From positions 16,538,501-16,602,500 of the forward strand of contig CM076959.1 of assembly GCA_039566865.1 (NCBI GenBank): a stretch of 64,000 bases of DNA, in the 5' to 3' direction. The notes below the pieces were generated by a model, which was given only the letters and a program-made list of their open reading frames with translations, did not search any database and was not told the DNA's origin. Numbering within the stretch: the stretch's first letter is position 1; every line of letters starts with the position of its first letter. The position numbers and the translations under genes were made by a program. The stretch is from Aurelia coerulea (lineage: Eukaryota > Cnidaria > Scyphozoa > Semaeostomeae > Ulmaridae). Positions 10,285-21,746 of this stretch are shown here, piece by piece.

Positions 10285-10573
10285 TCCGAGGGGGGGGGGG
10301 GGTACTTCATTATTGAATAATACTGGACGTGCTGCTCATATGGGTGGGTTTTTTCATCTGAAATTCCCTACATATGGGTCCGCACCGATCAACCGAAATT
10401 TTTCTTTCTTTCAAATCGACAAATTTCATACACCTGGGTCAGAAATGTCCTCATATTCATGCAAATGGGTTCAGAATTCTTGAGTATTCTGTCATACGAA
10501 TGGGTCCTTGGCTCAAAGTCCAGATGCAGGTCGAAGCACGTTCACAATGAAGTACCCCCCCCCCCCCCCCCCC
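10285..10573. repeat. Inverted-repeat element with G/C-homopolymer ends
   Basis: Left end GAGG(G)n TACTTCATT near 10288-10310 and right end AATGAAGTAC(C)n near 10547-10573 are inverted repeats. The G and C runs are each more than ten bases. The interior has a recurring ATGGGT motif (CATATGGGT, CACCTGGGT, GCAAATGGGT, ACGAATGGGT). A non-autonomous DNA element of about 290 bp. Confidence 0.7.
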
Positions 10574-11820
10574 GCGACAGAGACAGCTATCTTCGAGCTA
10601 ATTTAGGAAGTTTTAGGTTAAATCATATCATATTCATGGAGCATTGCTTCCTATGCGTGACTATACTAGAAACAATGTATAAATACTTTAATCGCTCAAA
10701 AATACCCTTTAGAGATCCCTATAGCAGGGAAGTTAGATAGATCAGATCCTAAAATCTTTTTGTGTTCACAAGCGTAGGAAATGCTTAACGTTTGGGAGGG
10801 CTTATCTTGGTTTTTTTCCTGAATATGATTCCTGAATATGAATATGATTCGGGCTTCAGTGAATTAAAACTGCCCAAATGGGGCCTAAGATGCGATAAAT
10901 TTTTCCTGATTAGAGAGGCTGCAGCCCCCTAGCTTCATGCCTCCTACACCCATGTTTGAATTGTTTATTTATATTTTGTACCCAAATTTATTGTTTAAGT
11001 TTTACGTTTTGCAAATATTCTTCTGAACTTTTATGTTTTTGATACGCCCTATTTTTATCCATGTTTGTTTTATTTTCGTTGTAATTCTAATTTGAGACTT
11101 TTACTGTATGAAGACCGGGTGTGTCAGAAAAGAACTCCGAATATTACGAATTTAGGAAATAGCGCGCAAAAATCACATGACCTCCACCTGCCTCCACAGT
11201 TTCGAGGTTGCAATGTGACGTCATACGTCAGTAGGGGTTGTCGGGCGTGTAAACATATGGGACGAGTCTGGTACGACTCTGAAGCTTTCAAAGGACTCTT
11301 ACCTCTTGGATTCTATTCTGACACACTTGGTAGACTGCATAACATACCCGAAATAGTAACTATTTACAGGGACGTAGGAAGCATCTTAAACTTGGAGGGG
11401 GGTGGCATGACACTTCTAGGGTCACTTTTTCATTAAGCTAAAGGTTCACTGAAAATAAAAAGGGCACGTCTTCATTTCTTGCAAAATCCCCCCCCCCCCA
11501 GTTCCTACGTCTCTGATTATTTAAGTTGTAAATATATTTGACTTTGACTTTAACTGTATTAGTAACTTAATGCCAAGCTTCGTAGTGCTCTAATCGTTCG
11601 CTTTTTATGATATAAAATGTTCTGACTTCCAGTCTGTGAGAGTTTCTGTTGAGACTTCTCAGCTAGTGAGAGAAGATGGACCTGGAACGTTGGAAAATTC
11701 GTTGATCTTCGAATAAGACGCTAAAAATCAAAGCTGACCCAGCGTCTTTCGAATCACTGCCTGTCCTGTCGTGGTGCAGTGGAGTAGTGCGACTCTACTC
11801 ACTCTAGGTTGCACGTTTTC
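10574..11820. other. Intergenic sequence, nothing firm
   Basis: No exon, RNA gene or complete element recognised. A 123-codon open frame at 11065-11436 has no recognisable domain or splice context and ends in repeat-like sequence, so I do not call it. A C-run is present near 11490. Confidence 0.4.
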
Positions 11821-11891
11821 CAGGGGCGGGACTAGGACCACCAACTTTCAGATTGTTAGTCCAGTGCACTACCACTGAGCTATCCCCGCTT
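11821..11891 (-). repeat. tRNA-derived SINE head or tRNA pseudogene
   Basis: The minus strand reads GCGGGGATAGCTCAGTGGTA at its 5' end, a good tRNA D-arm and A-box, followed by a loop containing CTAACAA and a degenerate B-box (GGTCCTAGTCC). The acceptor stem pairs only partly (GCGGGGA against TCCCGCC) and the anticodon stem is poor, so it is not an intact tRNA. It abuts a perfect hairpin element. Confidence 0.5.
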
Positions 11892-11922
11892 ATGTATGTA
11901 TGTATCATTTGCCACGTCAATC

Positions 11923-12073
11923 GACGATTGCGCTAAAGATGGCGGCAAGGAATTTTTTACCAAGATGCACTGCGTTCTTTAATCAAATTCCTATAGAGTC
12001 GTTAAAGAATCTTTATTAGAACGCAATGCATCTTGGTAAAAAATTCCTCGCCGCCATCTTTAGCGCAATCGTC
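11923..12073. repeat. Foldback element with near-perfect 55-bp arms
   Basis: The left arm begins GACGATTGCGCTAAAGATGG at 11923 and its complement ends at 12073. The arms match at almost every position over 55 bp, separated by about 41 bp. RNA from it would form a long hairpin. No ORF. Typical of a small inverted-repeat element; target duplication not clear. Confidence 0.85.
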
Positions 12074-12574
12074 TATTACAAATATTTACAAGTTTTATAA
12101 TATGAAAATAGATACCATACAATATATAAGGTTAAAAACGTAAAGCTTATCCCCGCTATGAAAAAGATTTACGAAAGGCGCTTCTGTTCACAAACGAAAT
12201 TCTCCTGGCTGGAAGCAAGCGTTGAGGTGATATTTACTACAGACTTAACAGACAGAGCATAGTTGAACTTTTTCATGATTCATATATGTAATTTCAATGC
12301 TATATGTACATTTTTATTGATCTGCATACAAGATTGTATTATATGATAATTCCAATGTTTGCATACAAGATATAACTTTGAAGTTAAATATCGATAGCTT
12401 CGCCTACTCGAGTCAATTTGTGCTTTCCTAGCCCATCTCCATGTTGATCTTTGCGCAGAATTAGGCGATTTCGTAAGTTTTTATCGTCATCCTTTCTTGT
12501 GTTGCATCAGAAATCAAATCAATCATGAATCAATCGAATCAAAAATGCAAAGAATCGTGATAAAGATACTCCGA

Positions 12575-13380
12575 TGCCATCTTGAGCACAATTGTAATAA
12601 CTTTGTGGTTTCAAATTCCGGTGTTGATGTAATACGAGATCAACTGTTATGCGAGTTGGCCACAGGGAATCAGACAGCGTGATTTGTGATTGGTCAACAC
12701 TAACAGACGTTAGAATTTGAAAAGATTAACAGGACTGGGTCACAGGACACCAATCACTCTGTGAACTAGTTCACGGGTAGACTTATGACGATGAGTCCTT
12801 TGTATCCCTGCGGTACCTTGCTCACAGGTACTCATAGGGAAACAGTTAAAAACCTGACCCTATCTTCTGCATTCGATCGGTAGAATTTGGATCGAACGAC
12901 TGCTTCGGCTCTGTTCAACGGTCACTCCTCAGAAAGGAAATGCGATAGAAACCACGGTAAGCAGACTCTTAATCAACGAAACTTGGTATTCATCTGAAGA
13001 AGAAAGTTCACTTTACCTGGTGAGTGCAAAATAAGTCTTTTAATGCTGCAATTTAAGATCAAAACATACCAGAGAAATCTTCAAGTACCTGTCGCAGCAA
13101 CTTCCTTCAAATTTATTAAGCTGCGTCAATCGAATTGAAGATTCGAAACTTATTGTTCTTCGCCAAATCTCGCATTCTGATTGGTATGCTAGGAATCCCA
13201 GCATATTAGGCCTAATAGGGTCAGGTTTTTCAGAGTAATGTTATGAGTCTCTGTTGACTGAAGCGCCATCTTGAAGTCAAAGAGCACAAGGAAACAAGAG
13301 ACTCATCGTCATAAGTCTAATTCACGGGTACAGTACTGGGAATAAACACACTTCCTACAAGGTAGGTGCCCTTTGGTTGC
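12575..13380. repeat. Inverted-repeat element (CTACAAGGTAG family) split by a nested insertion
   Basis: Matches, in reverse orientation, the element at 25830-26190: shared ACTTTGTGGTTTCAAATTCC, AACACTAACAGACGTTAGAA and, at the right end, ACTTCCTACAAGGTAG. It is interrupted at 12778-13319 by a second element flanked by an 8-bp duplication. The left boundary is approximate. Confidence 0.65.
12778..13319. mobile_element. hAT-like non-autonomous element nested in another repeat
   Basis: Ends TAGACTTATGACGATGAGTC and its complement GACTCATCGTCATAAGTCTA. Flanked by TTCACGGG at 12770-12777 and again at 13321-13328, with one extra base (A) between the right terminus and the right copy. An 8-bp duplication is the hAT signature. 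No transposase inside. A related copy lies at 32371-32895. Confidence 0.8.
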
Positions 13381-13666
13381 ACGTATGATTAGAGTTTGAT
13401 CAAGCATAACACTAATCCCATGCTGGAAGTATTCTCAAACATGCTACAATCAAGTTTGATTGAGTTTGGCTTCAATTCAGAAGATGCATGCTGCAAGCTA
13501 GGGGTCCTAGGGGAGTTGGTGCAAGTGATGCAAAAAGTTTACTTGAATCAAGCTCGCAAACATACTGAAATAATTAGTTAAAACAAGTTAGTATCAATCA
13601 CGCTTGAAGCGTGCTGTAAACATACCCGATATTCTGCTAAGGGAGCAAGCAAACAAAAAAGGTGCC

Positions 13667-13701
13667 GGGTACCAGACTCTGTTAGAGAGAGTCTGGTACC
13701 C
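13667..13701. repeat. Perfect 14-bp stem hairpin
   Basis: GGGTACCAGACTCT, a 7-base loop, then AGAGTCTGGTACCC. It could be an element terminus. Neighbouring sequence gives no further clue. Confidence 0.6.
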
Positions 13702-15008
13702 AGGGTAACAGCAAGGAATCAGGCTGTCTGGTTCCTTATATGCAAGAAAATATGTTCAAATGAGACTCATATATTTCTTATGAGTCCATCAAGAAACTTT
13801 TTTCGTGTAATGCTTTCTTGTCAACAAACTATATTTAAATTAAAGGATACTGCTGCATAGTAAACAAGCATGTACCATGAAATGATAATGGATGAAGCAA
13901 ATATGAAATAATGTATGTCTACACGTTGAACAGATTTTCCAAATTTTAGTACTGAAGCTACACAGAAAAACAGCAGTGTGGTTGAGTATTTTTCTCAACT
14001 TTGCTGCATCTTGTTTAAGAAACTGGACAAAATCATGCTGCCTGGTCTCTTATAAAGGAGAAAATATTCTCTATGCTGGCAGGCTGCAGTTTCTTATATC
14101 TCCGTTTCTTATATGCGGGGACTTACTGTATTTTAAACTGAGTAAGAAGGCTTTCAATTCTATTTCAAAACTATGTCTATGAATTTTCAAAGTTGTCCAT
14201 TCAATGAATCTAATACTTTAAAAACATGAAACCACAGTTTTGGTAATACCCTGGTAATATAAGGATTTTCTATAGATTTGTATTGACCATAAACCATAAA
14301 CCTTTCTGAAACATTTAATGATTTTAGTTGATTTTAGGACTCCAAACGTTCTGTAAAACAATCTAAGACATTGACCAAACAGAAAAGGCTTCTTACAATT
14401 CTCATCATTTGAGGACTTCCAGAGTTCCTTGCAGGTTTCTTGGAAGGTTTTAAGGCTTTACATATTGTAAAATTCTCCCAAAATTGGTGTAGACCAAAAA
14501 GGCTATTGGCAAGAGAGAACTGCCCGGGGGGGGGGGCACTCCTATACTTTCCTATAGTATCATGCTCGTACAAAGGCTGAACATTTGCACCTTAAACGCT
14601 GACCTGTTTTAGCGAAATACATACCCTAATCGCGGAAAGTTTTCTTCAGAACATGCCCTTTCCCGCGTCAAAATAGAACTTCTCTAATTTAGGTACCCTA
14701 ATCGCTGACAAGTCAGTCACTAAATTTGCTAATATTGCCGGTGTGATTTGAAGAGGAGGAAAATGCTCTCGACTTCCTTCCCCATCTTATGCTGGTCTGA
14801 TAAGTTCTTTGACTCGTTAAGAATTCTTTTTTATAAATCATGACTAAAATGTCATTGTAGAACAATTTAAATTTATCAAACGCAGAAAAGTGCACCCTTT
14901 TTTAAATTTTGGTCGAATTAGCACCCCTAAACACGGGCCCGCGCGGGTCCGTCCCTACTTTCAAGAATTAACTAAAACTAAAACAAACTAAAATAAACTC
15001 ACGTAAGG
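13702..15008. other. Intergenic sequence with repeat fragments
   Basis: Contains a G-run of 10 at 14525-14535 next to CACTCCTATACTTTCC, likely one end of a G-terminated element whose partner I could not place. Otherwise no coding or RNA feature was found. Confidence 0.4.
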
Positions 15009-15295
15009 AAACTTGATGTAGAGAGGTTGGACGACAAAAAATTCTCAGATATGTTTCAACAGACTGAGGCCTTTCGGACTTGCAGCAGCCACTCTTGGCT
15101 GTTGGGGCCACCTTGTATAAAGAATTTGAAATGAAATGAAATGAAAAAATGCGTCCTCGTCAGAGTGTGATTTGGAATCTGAATTATTTGAAATCACACT
15201 CTGATGAGGACACAAGTCCGAAAGGCTTCACTGTGTTGAAACATATCTTAGTATTTTTTGTCGTCTAACCTCTCCACATCAAGTTTCTAGTTATA
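15006..15295. repeat. Inverted-repeat element with about 54-bp arms
   Basis: The left arm starts ACTTGATGTAGAGAGGTTGG and the right arm is its imperfect complement ending CCTCTCCACATCAAGTTTC. An inner hairpin around TCAGAGTGTGATTT / AAATCACACTCTGA lies near 15170-15205, giving a compound foldback. Confidence 0.75.
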
Positions 15296-15420
15296 TATTT
15301 TACCAAGTTTTTACATAAGGAAAATGAACTAAAAATGAACAAATGAACTGAAAGAGGAATGAACTAAAATGAATCATGTAGTATGCCTGCAAAGGACCCT
15401 GGGTGACAATGGTTCTTTAA

Positions 15421-15733
15421 AGGGGCTCCGTCGTCAAACAGTAAACAAATCCGTAAACTCGCACGTGTCCATTGTTCATCCATTGTTCCCTGCAGTTTGC
15501 TTGGTGGCTTCACCCAAGCCACCAAAAAGTGACCGTTAAAAATCCACTTAAATCAAATCCGAGCGTAGGTATGTAGAAGATATGAATGTTCGGTTTGTTC
15601 CTTAGTGAAGTGCAAGGATTAATGCCCAAACAGCAACTTTCATTTTGAAAAATATACGAGAATCCTGTGTGATATCACCTTTCAAAAACTGCAAAAATCA
15701 TCGTTTTGTTTACATTTTGACGACGGAGCCCCT
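15421..15733. mobile_element. Non-autonomous element with TTAA target duplication
   Basis: Ends AGGGGCTCCGTCGTCAAA and complement TTTTGACGACGGAGCCCCT; TTAA directly flanks both sides (15417-15420, 15734-15737). A second copy is at 55869-56146. TTAA duplication is known from piggyBac and Kolobok elements. No ORF. Confidence 0.8.
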
Positions 15734-15737
15734 TTAA

Positions 15738-16091
15738 TGAAATATCGGCCTCAGAAAGTTGACAAAATCACCTGAGGTCTGGATTGTCTCTCATAGCCAA
15801 AGCCAATATTTGCATGGGGATAGCCTGTGCTTATTTTTGTCCTTTGTGTATGAATTATTCTATGGGTTGATAAGCTCTAACCTCAAAAAATATTTTCAAA
15901 GTTCTCGTAATTTGTTTTAACAGATTAGGTAAGTTTGTAATAAACAGCAGTTTTTGGGTTGAAGTCTTTGCCATTGTCTTTTGAGATAAAAAGGGGCACA
16001 TGACGTTTGTCATCCCCAGACTCTTTTTTCTACATAGCAAAAGCAAACCTCGTAAAACAGGATTCCGCTCTGATTTTTTAAGATTCATCTT
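15738..16091. other. Intergenic, nothing recognised
   Basis: Short open frames on both strands here lack splice context or domains and are not called. Confidence 0.35.
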
Positions 16092-16215
16092 TTATAAGAA
16101 ACTGCTTATAAGAAATTCAACCTTCAAGAAACTCGTAAGAAACTTTGAGTACTCAAAATGTCATGATTTTAAGAAACTTTCAGTACTGGTCCAAATTCTT
16201 TATTTTTCAGAAAAC
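16092..16215. repeat. TATAAGAAAC-family repeat fragment
   Basis: Contains TTATAAGAAACTGCTTATAA and AAGAAACTTTCAGTACTG, shared with the copies at 17025-17522 and 28050-28305. Right end not resolved. Confidence 0.5.
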
Positions 16216-16476
16216 GAAATACGCGTAAGAGTGATTTGGCAGCTTAAAGAGAATCGACATAGTTAAAAGCTGGCCCGGGCCAAGTTAAAAATATAATCTG
16301 TTGTATTCAACAACTTTGACGCCTGCCGTTTCATTGTGTGGCGAAGGAGACAATGGGTTTGTTGGCGTTTCTTCACCCTATTTATAGCAGCTTGTCGATA
16401 TAGCTATATAACACCTCCTGTGCAGCGTGCAGTGGGTTAAAGCGCATGCACCCGTTAGAACTTCAACTCCAAAAAC

Positions 16477-16799
16477 CCCAGGGGGTACTTTGGTATATTA
16501 AGGATAGGGGTGCTCAGGTTCCTTTTTTGGGTCTCAAATATAAGAAGAAGTAACAAGATTGCGAAAAATATAATTTACAAGCAAAATTAGAATCAAGTAA
16601 CATTATATAATATAAAAAAACTTAGATGTCCAAATACATTATGAGAGATCTAATCAGTTACGGCACTTTTCTGCAGATTTTAGATCCTGACTTCATAACC
16701 TTTGGGTATGTATGGTCGGAAAAATTATTTTTTTGGGTTGATGCGTTGCACCCCAGCCTGAGCACCCCTATCCTAAATATACCTGAGTACCCCCCTGGG
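16477..16799. repeat. Inverted-repeat element with about 43-bp arms
   Basis: The left arm begins CCCCAGGGGGTACTTTGG and includes GGATAGGGGTGCTCAGG; the right arm, near 16757-16799, is its close complement. About 320 bp; no transposase. Confidence 0.8.
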
Positions 16800-17024
16800 C
16801 CAAAAACGCTACTGCGCATTGTGCACGGGGGGACATATACGTTTCCTCGGGCAAACCGTATCTCGTCTCCCTAACAAGTTTGTTTTGATTTGAATGAGTG
16901 CATTTGGAGGTGTGAAATCTATTTTGTGAAAGGCAAATCACTTTGTCTCCTCGGAAACCTGAATCTTTTGGTTTACAAATTCGTCCTTGCTAGACTTAAT
17001 ACTTCGTACTTAATAGACGTCCTG

Positions 17025-17522
17025 CACGAATGTTTTATGAGAAACAGCTTATAAGAAACAGTAGGCTCAATTTTATTTGTTCAATTTCTCAATTTTCCAA
17101 CTCTTTTTATTTAGCCAATTTTCTCAGCGCACTACAGTTACAGTATAGCAACTGTTTGGACATTATTTTGAGTATGAATTATGTTATTTACTTGTTTCGA
17201 GATCTCTCTAAGTAATTTGGGAGCCCTCTTGATAAAACTAAATTAACTCTACACCTCCGGGATTAAAAACATAAGACACATGTAAGAAATTTTTGGTAGC
17301 AAAATGGCCCAAAAGTTACACGTTTTTTTCTTTAAAAAAATAAATTTATCATGAATATCACCAAAAAATAAAGCCTCGACGAAAACTTTCCCATGATTTC
17401 GTTATGTTTAGCTTTAAAAGTTTCTTAGCAATTTTAAAGCATAGTACTAGAGTTTCTTAAATTTTCACCATCCTAGTACTAATTTCTTATAAACCAGTTT
17501 CTTATATAGAAAAGAACGTGTA
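17025..17522. repeat. TATAAGAAAC-family inverted-repeat element
   Basis: Left GCACGAATGTTTTATGAGAA then CTTATAAGAAAC; right TTTCTTATAAACCAGTTTCT then AGAAAAGAACGTG, an inverted match. The interior is AT-rich with further TTTCTTA motifs. Confidence 0.6.
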
Positions 17523-18051
17523 AAGAAACTGCCTACACGTCCCGAACCTTAGTTTCTCGTAAAAAAGTAGGTGTAGTTTGCTTTGCAGACAGGTCGACGA
17601 ATTTTTGCTGCGTTGCAGAACTTTGTAAACATTGTGTTTTTCTCCGTGCCAGTAAACAGCGAACTTCCGCCCTTCAGGACACACCTTTGCTGACACTTAC
17701 TTGTCAGGCATAAAATAGTCGGTTGACATTGTCCAGTGCTATCAGTGGAAACAGAGAGCGGAACTTGTAATCACTTGAAAGACCGCTGCGGTTGTCAAAC
17801 AGAGAGAGAATGGAAGAATCCAACTGTGTTGACCCACTGGCTCCCCCCATTATATCTGGCCTATAATCAAAATTCCTGCAGGCTGAAGAACCACGGCAAT
17901 TCACGCGGAGAGAATTGAAAACAGGGCAATTCACAGTATGAGAAACAGAAAATTGCGGTGACTGTCTCTGCTAGAAATTGAAGGGGAATACCTCGTTAAG
18001 TATCAAACTGTTAGTGGCTTCGTTAAAAGTATAAAAGCACGGATAAAAACA
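17523..18051 (+). promoter_or_regulatory. Upstream region of the Zic-family gene
   Basis: About 530 bp between the last repeat and the ATG. It is less repetitive than its surroundings and likely contains the 5' UTR and proximal promoter, but no element can be placed firmly. GTATAAAAGC at 18028-18037 is too close to the ATG to be its TATA box. Confidence 0.35.
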
Positions 18052-20635
18052 ATGGAAGAACTTGAGTCGAGGAAAACAGATACATCACACGATTTGGAGA
18101 ATCATCATGACAAAACGAAACCATTTCCTTCGCAAGAATTCTCCAAAAAGACGACTGCGTTTAGGACCATTTCTGTGGATAATGTTTTTGATATTGAAAG
18201 AAGAGTTGCAAGCGACAAAGATACCTTGAAAAGAGCGATTCATAACGAGGATACCACGCAGGATAATGGGAAAAATTTGCAGGATGAAAATACGATCAAA
18301 TCATGTGAGGAGAATTCATCATTTACTAACACAACAGCGAGGAATTTCAACCAGGTCACAAATTTTACTGTGGAGAATTTTTTGAATGGAAATCTTAATG
18401 TTGGAGGGTCAAGGATCTCTCGAGAAGAAGGCTGTTCCTTGCAACTGCTTTATTATGGCGAGGAAGGAAGGCAATCTGAGAGGCAAACCGATGAAAATGA
18501 AAACATAACACATGAGAAAATAGATAGAGACTTCGATGATTCAGATAGTTGCAAAGGCGATGACATAAGTATCTCACTGACACCAACCAGAGGAAAAGAA
18601 AATGGCCGCGCCGTTTATTCGTTTGCAAAATTACCAAAAGTCGATTCTGAGCAGTTAATCAGAGAAAAGTCACAGCATAATCGTGGGGATTTGTTCGCAC
18701 CTGAAATATTTCAAATGAGACCAATTCAATTTCCGGATGATGGCGGAAGTGAAAGTCACGACCTTGATTCAGAGAAAGGAAGTAACCACATGGGTACAAG
18801 GCTACCTTTTTACAGAGGTCTGGAAACTAGTGACATACGCAATGAAAGAAAGAATGAAGGAGTTGCTCCCCTTGTTTCACTACCCAGCTTGTCAGAACTC
18901 GTGAATTTCTCGAAGAGCACCCCGATTTTTCAAGAGCAGTCAAGAATTAGTCAGTTAGAACAAAGTATTTTTCAGCGATTTGGTCTCAAGTTTGGAGATG
19001 AAAAACCAGAGGAAAAAGTCAAGGAAACGAATGTTAGAAACCCTAAAGAAGTGAGCCCTCCAGAATCCCCCATGACTGACGAAGAAGCGAATAAATCCCC
19101 TATAACGACACAAGATAACGTAAAATCTAGCGCAGAAGTGGCTGAGCCTACAACTGCTCAAAGTAGTGCACAGATTGCAGAGCAGAGTTCCGTCCAAGTC
19201 CAGGTCGGTGGTCCGCAAATCATTCAACAACCTGGCCTTATTCCAGGCAACCTTCCGCGCAATGCACCTTACAATCCAATTTCACCGCATTTATTTCCAT
19301 ATGTTCACCATATTCAGACGTTAGACGCCTTAGGTAGACCTGTAGCACCCACAGCATTACAGCAGGACACACAACAAGCACTACAATATGTACAAAGCCT
19401 TCCTTATATCTACAGCCCATATGCTTTACCGCAGAACTGTTTCTCGTTTCCTCCAGGGACAATTCAGTACTCAAATGGACAATATCTTATACCAGTTCAT
19501 CCAAATTTCCTTGCACAGCAACCGCCCGTCCTACCGCAAACCGTTGCACCTCAAGTCGCGACGCATCAGCCGCAAACCGCAGTAATCGGGCAAGCAGCTA
19601 ATTTAGGCCCTGAGAAGCAAGAAACAGTTACTCAAATGACGGTTGGGTCAAATATAGCGTTAGACTCCGTCGTAACGACGAGGGTAGCTATTGGGCAAAA
19701 AAGTGAAAACGAAACAATGCCAAAACAACAACAACTGCAAGGATTCGTCAGCTCAAAGGATAATGCTGAAAGCAAGAACACCAAAGCTGAAAAGTCTACA
19801 GGGGAGGATATCGAATATGTGCCAAGCACAGATGTTGAAATGGAGGTTAATACCCCACATCCGCATATAATGACTTCTGGAGAAGAAATGAGTGCCATTA
19901 CATGGGTTGATGCCGGAGGAAAAGCCGTGCAAGGGTTTCTGAAGAGCCCTACCTCCGGTTTGCCTATCAACAGCGATACACAGCAGCATGCGGCATGGCT
20001 TGAACATGTAATGAAACAAGGGGCAGCTGCCGGATATTTTCCACCAAATAATGCCTTACCACTAACATCTCCTTCATGGCTAAATAAAAAACCGCCACAG
20101 GGACTATATATTGGTCAGGGTATAGAGAAAGATAGGGCAAGAAATATCGCTTGGGTTATGCAACCTGGAGTGAATACGCCATTGGAGGCGCCTAGCAATG
20201 CTAATACTGAAAACAACGTAAGAAGTCAACCTGACGTAATGTCGAACCCAGTCCTTGCTGCATACACGCGGCCTGAACAGTACATGCGACGAGAACCCCT
20301 GCTTTGCCGCTGGGCCACCAAAGTGGAGGTTTTCAAAGACGACGGAAAACGGCTGATAGAAACAGTTTGTTCGCGTCAGTTCCAGTCAGTTGATCAAATA
20401 GTCTACCATATTGCTGAAGATCATTTGAGCAACAGTGGGCCTAGCACAACTGAACTTCATTTTTGCCGTTGGAAAGATTGCTCACGGAATAATGTCCCTT
20501 TCAAAGCAAAATACAAGCTGGTGAATCATATACGTGTTCATACAGGAGAAAAGCCGTTCCATTGTTCGTTTGCCGGATGCGGGAAGCGGTTTGCAAGATC
20601 TGAGAATCTAAAAATTCACAAACGCACGCATACGG
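18052..20635 (+). CDS. Zic-family C2H2 transcription factor, exon 1
   Basis: Exon 1 encodes residues 1-861 plus one base of codon 862; with exon 2 (21747-22030) the protein is 955 residues. Zic proteins bind DNA in the nucleus and pattern ectoderm, neural tissue and mesoderm (known of the family). The first three fingers lie here. ZF1: C752-x-W754...C773...H786/H791, the tandem CWCH2 form. ZF2: C805/C810/H826/H830 with [22 protein letters not shown]3: C838/C843/H856/H860 with [20 protein letters not shown]. These are near-identical to Zic, and less like Gli or Glis. QYMRR just before ZF1 resembles the ZF-NC motif. Residues 1-740 are disordered and Ser/Gln/Pro-rich, which makes the protein about twice the usual Zic length. 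Donor ACGG|GTATGT. The start is the first in-frame ATG of the long ORF. Confidence 0.93.
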
Positions 20636-21746
20636 GTATGTTTCTCAAGCTTTTTTTATTTTAGTTTCATTCGAGCTACTCTTGATTTGGTTTTGATTGA
20701 TTTCATTTCATGTATTAATTTGAATGAGAAGGATTCTTACTGCACCGCAATTTTGTTTAATAATCTGTTTCTAACATAATTCTCTTTAAGGCAATTGTTG
20801 TCATGTCTCTCAAAAACAGGCTCAAATCAAATTTACCCTGTCACCCATGGTAACAAAGACAATACGGGCCCTAAAATATTTTGGTCCGTGAACTATGTTT
20901 CATTGAGTAATTTTATTGAAAGTGTGCGATACTTCTAGGGAGCGACTTGCTTATCAGTCAGTGGTTTGAGCAGAGTCTATGGAAAGCAAGACCTGGTTTG
21001 AGTGTTACCATAGGGGGCGGGGGTTCTTGACCAAATTTCAGATAAGGGTGTGCCACCAGCATCTTCCAAATGATACCGTTGGCTAGATCAATTTTCGTGA
21101 AAATGATACCCTTTGCCAAACTAGATTCTCCATCAAAAGTGCCACGAGCTGGCGTTTCCTCCAGACAAAAATTTCCAAATTATCGCATTCTCTAGACTAA
21201 AATCACAAACATTTCGGGTTTCTAGACATGAATTACCAAAATTTGACCTTTGCTTGACCACAATTGTCAAAAGTATACCCTTGCCCAGACTAGGATTGTG
21301 AAAAGTATACCATTGAGGGCTGCCCATCCCCATGTACCTTTACTATAGAAGACCCCCCCCCCGCCGTGAGTCAAAGTGATGAAATGGTATGAGGGGTAAA
21401 TATTCCCTCCCCACTTTCGAAAACTGGACGAAAATTTTAACTGAAAATTGTAATTATAACTTTTATAGATGTACCTGGGTACAATAATTTGCTACTGGCC
21501 TCCAGTGGTTGAAAATTTTAGACTTTCACATCCCACTTCCTCCCTCACTACGTTTACCAGTCGTTTACCAAATTTCGCGACTGGCCTTCAGTTAGTCGTA
21601 CGTCTGGTCCTGGCTAGACAATCTCTGTAGGCTCCTGATGCGTCGCTAATACAGCTGGCTATCAGCAACAGCAACAACAGCAAAATTCAGGGATTAGTGT
21701 AGTTAGTCTAGCCTTCAATGTCAATTCTAGAATGCTTAATTTTCAG
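20636..21746 (+). other. Intron of the Zic-family gene (phase 1)
   Basis: 1.1-kb GT-AG intron interrupting the ZF3-ZF4 linker HTG|EKPF, ending TTAATTTTCAG. From about 21014 to 21364 it holds a G/C-ended inverted-repeat element. Confidence 0.85.
21014..21364. repeat. Inverted-repeat element with GGCGGGGG ends in the Zic intron
   Basis: Left GGGGGCGGGGGTTCTTGACC near 21014; right GTACCTTTACTATAGAAGAC followed by a C-run and CGCC near 21333-21364. Related in layout to 22115-22400. The interior repeats the theme of ACCAAATT / AAAATGATACC motifs. Non-coding. Confidence 0.65.

Noticed and set aside
11065..11436. 123-codon open frame as a gene
   Set aside because: No recognisable domain, no splice context, surrounded by element fragments; codon choice looks random.
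11821..11891. Functional tRNA gene on the minus strand
   Set aside because: D-arm is good but acceptor and anticodon stems do not pair properly and the B-box is degenerate.
18028..18037. GTATAAAAGC as a TATA box for the Zic gene
   Set aside because: It lies only about 15-24 bases before the ATG, so transcription would start inside the coding region.
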